Shown here piece by piece: positions 50,708 to 52,496 of a stretch of DNA of 52,496 nt. The stretch lies in assembly GCA_049296795.1 (NCBI GenBank), contig JBAQTC010000018.1, forward strand, positions 1 through 52,496, written 5' to 3'. The stretch's first letter is position 1. Each line of letters opens with the position of its first letter. Source of the stretch: CAXNKH01 sp049296795 (GTDB lineage Bacteria > Pseudomonadota > Gammaproteobacteria > Burkholderiales > Burkholderiaceae_C). Made by a program: the position numbers and the translations under genes. The notes beneath the pieces were generated by a model, which had not been told where the DNA came from, did no database searches, and was given only the letters and a program-made list of their open reading frames with translations.

Positions 50708-51190
50708 GTGTCAATCGTGGGCCCATCTTCCACCGTGATCGATGTGCCGCAGGCCGCGATTGATCTGACCAAGCGCTTCGAGGGATTTCATCGGGTGCCG
50801 AAGTCCGATCCAAGACGCGCGCACCCGTACATCTGTCCGGCGGGGTTCTGGACAATTGGTTATGGTCATTTGTGCGAGCCAACGCATCCGTCAATCACGG
50901 AAACCGAAGCCGAGGTCTATTTGGCTCACGAATTGCAGACGGCGCTCACCGCGACGCTGCGCTACTGCCCTGTGCTGGTCAGCGAGCCAGAAGGACGGCT
51001 CGCGGCCATCGTGGATTTTACGTTCAACCTTGGGGCCGGGCGTCTGCAGACGTCGACGCTGCGGAGGCGGGTGAATCAGCGGGACTGGCCGAGTGCGGCG
51101 ACAGAGTTGCGCCGGTGGGTCTATGGCGGCGGGAAAGTGCTGCCGGGACTGGTGCTCAGGCGGGAGGCGGAGGCGTTGTTGCTGTTATGA
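50708..51190 (+). CDS. phage lysozyme (GH24 endolysin)
   Basis: 160 aa from GTG 50708; GTG 50717 is an alternative. Catalytic Glu is in LTKRFEGFH, and the TIGYGH motif with the catalytic Thr lies near residue 55. AIVDFTFNLGAGRLQTSTLR is typical of GH24. It cleaves peptidoglycan. Its last ~45 codons occur again as diverged remnants at 51598-51684 and 52161-52300. Confidence 0.93.
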   Translation: MSIVGPSSTVIDVPQAAIDLTKRFEGFHRVPKSDPRRAHPYICPAGFWTIGYGHLCEPTHPSITETEAEVYLAHELQTALTATLRYCPVLVSEPEGRLAAIVDFTFNLGAGRLQTSTLRRRVNQRDWPSAATELRRWVYGGGKVLPGLVLRREAEALLLL

Positions 51191-51358
51191 GTCTGATGAT
51201 TGCAGTGTTGCGGTTGCCACCATGAACAGGTCGACTGCGTCATTTTGGCCAAAACGAACCGTGCAATTGAGTACACTTATCCATAATTACCGATTCCAAA
51301 ATCAGCAGCCCGCCCAGGGTGCCAATATTCAATCAGCGCCGACAGAGGAGGTTCAGAA

Positions 51359-51592
51359 ATGACCAAGAAGGATATTCACGTGGTGCCTCACAAGGATGGT
51401 TGGGCCACGAAGACGGAAGGCGCTACCCGCGCAGGCGCCGTCGTTGACACGCAAAGAGCCGCGATCGACCGCGCCCGCGAACAAGCCAAGCGGGAGCACG
51501 TGGAAGTCGTCATTCACCGCAAGGACGGCACTATCCGGGATAGCGACAGCTACGGCAACGATCCGATTCCCCCCAAAGACAAGAAGAACTAG
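51359..51592 (+). CDS. DUF2188 protein
   Basis: 77 aa: DIHVVPHKDGWATKTEGATR, AAIDRAREQAKREHVEVVIH and RKDGTIRDSDSYGNDP match DUF2188, small basic proteins of unknown role. GGAGG lies 9 bp before the ATG. It sits between the intact lysozyme and the first lysozyme remnant as cargo. Confidence 0.88.
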   Translation: MTKKDIHVVPHKDGWATKTEGATRAGAVVDTQRAAIDRAREQAKREHVEVVIHRKDGTIRDSDSYGNDPIPPKDKKN

Positions 51593-51597
51593 AACAG

Positions 51598-51684
51598 GAA
51601 CTTCGTCGGTGGGTTTATGGTGGCAGTGGGGTGATGCCGGGGTTGGTGGTGAGGCGGGAGGCGGAAACTGCATTACTCCGATGA
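51598..51684 (+). pseudogene. lysozyme 3'-end remnant, copy 2
   Basis: The frame reads ELRRWVYGGSGVMPGLVVRR then EAETALLR and stop, aligning with the lysozyme C-terminus ELRRWVYGGGKVLPGLVLRR. Codons differ mostly at third positions, so it derives from a related lysozyme, not from a recent duplication. It lacks the catalytic part. Confidence 0.85.
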
Positions 51685-51702
51685 GCAGCGCAATCCGATC
51701 AA

Positions 51703-52065
51703 TTACTTTGGATCTTCCCAGGTGGGTGCCGGGTCCTTTTCAGCCAATTTGAGCAGAAGCTCGCCACCGCGCTCTTCGTCGAAAAGTTCCTGAACAAGGC
51801 GGTACACCCTGTTGGTTACATCGACCATGAGCGCCTTCATTTCGGCATCATTGAAACGCGAAAGCTCCTTCCATGGAATTTCGCCGTAGGGGGTTTTGAC
51901 GATCACATCCGAGAAGTCCCCAGACTGCGAATCGGGGACTTTCCCAGCGTGAAGATCCTCAAGCAGCGAATTGCGAAAGCACTTCAATGCGATGTACTTG
52001 GCGAGCCGCTGCTGTATCTGTGGGTTGCCTATGAAGGCTTTGATGGCTCCGTCGGTGGTGGTCAT
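51703..52065 (-). CDS. conserved accessory protein of unknown function
   Basis: 120 aa from ATG 52065 (MTTTDGAIKAFIGN); upstream Mets at 52089 and 52170 are possible, but the last overlaps the lysozyme remnant. It contains RLAKYIALKCFRNSLLEDLH, GDFSDVIVKTPYGEIPWKEL and SRFNDAEMKALMVDVTNRVY. I recall similar proteins in accessory regions of proteobacteria. It is on the opposite strand to the lysis genes, consistent with cargo having its own promoter. Confidence 0.75.
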   Translation of the reverse strand: MTTTDGAIKAFIGNPQIQQRLAKYIALKCFRNSLLEDLHAGKVPDSQSGDFSDVIVKTPYGEIPWKELSRFNDAEMKALMVDVTNRVYRLVQELFDEERGGELLLKLAEKDPAPTWEDPK

Positions 52066-52160
52066 AATTTTCTTAAGGCAAGGATACATTGCCGATGCTT
52101 GATTTGCGGTTAATGTAGGTTGATCAGAGTAATAGGTCAATGACAGACTTGACGCATTGC

Positions 52161-52300
52161 CTGCGGGCATCGACTCTGCAGCGGCGGGTCAATCAGCGGG
52201 ATTGGCCGGGTGCGGCCAGCGAGTTGAGGCGATGGATCTACGGCGGCGGAAAAGTGCTGCCAGGGCTGGTGATCAGGCGGGAGGCGGAGGTGGGTTTGCT
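52161..52300 (+). pseudogene. lysozyme 3'-end remnant, copy 3
   Basis: It reads LRASTLQRRVNQRDWPGAAS, then ELRRWIYGGGKVLPGLVIRR and EAEVGLL, clearly the C-terminal ~45 residues of a lysozyme like the one at 50708-51190, diverged mostly synonymously. No catalytic part precedes it. Confidence 0.88.
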
Positions 52301-52328
52301 GTCGGGATCCGGTCAATCAATCAGCATA

Positions 52329-52357
52329 TTGGAATTCGTAACCCGTGTGGTTACAAT
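52329..52357 (+). promoter_or_regulatory. promoter with internal operator before the HigB-like gene
   Basis: -35 TTGGAA (52329-52334), 17-bp spacer, -10 TACAAT (52352-52357). A perfect inverted repeat GTAACC-CGTGT-GGTTAC (52338-52354) spans the spacer. Transcription would start near 52364, at the ATG itself, so the mRNA may be leaderless. Confidence 0.65.
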
Positions 52358-52363
52358 GTCGGG

Positions 52364-52496
52364 ATGATCAAGTCGTTTTCGCACAAGGGATTGGAGCTGT
52401 TTTACAAGACAGGCAAGAAAACCGGAATTCAGACTGTGCATGCCAGACGCCTGCAAATCATGTTGACCATGCTCAACGTAGCCAAGAACGCTCAGA
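52364..52496 (+). CDS. higB: HigB/RelE-type toxin, partial at window end
   Basis: 44 codons are visible: MIKSFSHKGLELFYKTGKKT, then GIQTVHARRLQIMLTMLNVA. This is the typical HigB N-terminus (plasmid maintenance killer family), a ribosome-dependent mRNA interferase. The rest, and presumably higA, lie outside. The promoter with a palindrome in the spacer fits an autorepressed toxin-antitoxin unit. Confidence 0.9.
   Translation, partial: MIKSFSHKGLELFYKTGKKTGIQTVHARRLQIMLTMLNVAKNAQ

Larger units (their letters stand above)
2936..52496. mobile_element. Siphovirus-type prophage, left end near the tRNA, right end not resolved
   Basis: The segment carries an integration operon, a LexA-box control region, replication genes, packaging genes, HK97-type head genes, lambda-type tail genes and lysis genes in canonical order. 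The left boundary must lie between the tRNA 3' end and the last recombinase-operon gene (2936-3230). No convincing direct repeat of the tRNA end was found at the right side. Large serine recombinases need only a very short shared core, so the ends cannot be set from one sequence. The right end may lie beyond 52496, or near the cargo zone after 51190. Confidence 0.85.

Overview
The window is chromosomal DNA of a betaproteobacterium, most likely a Burkholderiales member (Comamonadaceae-like). A Bug-family tricarboxylate receptor, a short H-NS paralogue and the codon usage all point that way. An almost complete siphovirus-type prophage with HK97-like head genes follows a short host segment.

Layout. 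1-2968 is host: an H-NS-family gene, a Bug receptor overlapping an MFS transporter, and a tRNA with anticodon CAT plus terminator. From about 3 kb the prophage starts with a minus-strand integration operon: a 410/404-aa repeat protein, a small protein, DUF2924, a large serine recombinase and an HTH protein. A divergent control region at 7.15-7.29 kb holds a good LexA (SOS) box and an adjacent operator-like palindrome. From 7.3 to 19.5 kb runs the plus-strand early/replication operon: unknown early proteins, an 11-bp iteron array, AlpA-like HTH, Sak4-like RecA-fold ATPase, DNA-binding candidate, P63C protein, PD-(D/E)XK nuclease, XRE/sigma-region-4 protein, P4-type primase-helicase with a stand-alone copy of its C-terminal domain, RuvC-like nuclease and AntA/B antirepressor. 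A TumE/TumA toxin-antitoxin pair closes it.

20.7-29 kb is the modification and packaging zone. A ParB-methyltransferase is interrupted by an intein, and the intein DNA also encodes a complete HNH endonuclease in another reading frame with its own Shine-Dalgarno. After it come a packaging HNH gene apparently invaded by a second, homing-type HNH gene, TerS, and a TerL interrupted by a LAGLIDADG intein. 29-37 kb holds head and connector genes, with a TacA/TacT toxin-antitoxin pair inserted between protease and capsid. 36.2-46.9 kb holds tail genes: tail tube, G/GT frameshift chaperones (A AAA AAA slip site), tape measure, hub, tip protein J and collagen-like fibre proteins. The last tail protein has a Cys cluster followed by a C-terminal Hint domain.

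46.9-49.9 kb is an unusual cassette directly after that tail protein: a 319-aa unknown protein, a 2OG-Fe(II) oxygenase and a radical SAM/SPASM enzyme, ended by a terminator. It suggests post-translational modification of a virion protein, which is inference. 49.9-51.2 kb is lysis (DUF6127, holin-like, lysozyme). The right end is a cargo zone in which two diverged remnants of lysozyme 3' ends follow the intact gene, separated by small accessory genes. A HigB-type toxin gene runs off the window. The right attachment site was not identified.

Most notable: the out-of-frame HNH gene nested in the intein; the radical SAM + 2OG oxygenase + Hint/Cys-cluster tail cassette; the reiterated lysozyme tails bounding cargo; and the LexA box at the divergent early promoter with no recognisable CI-type repressor in the window.
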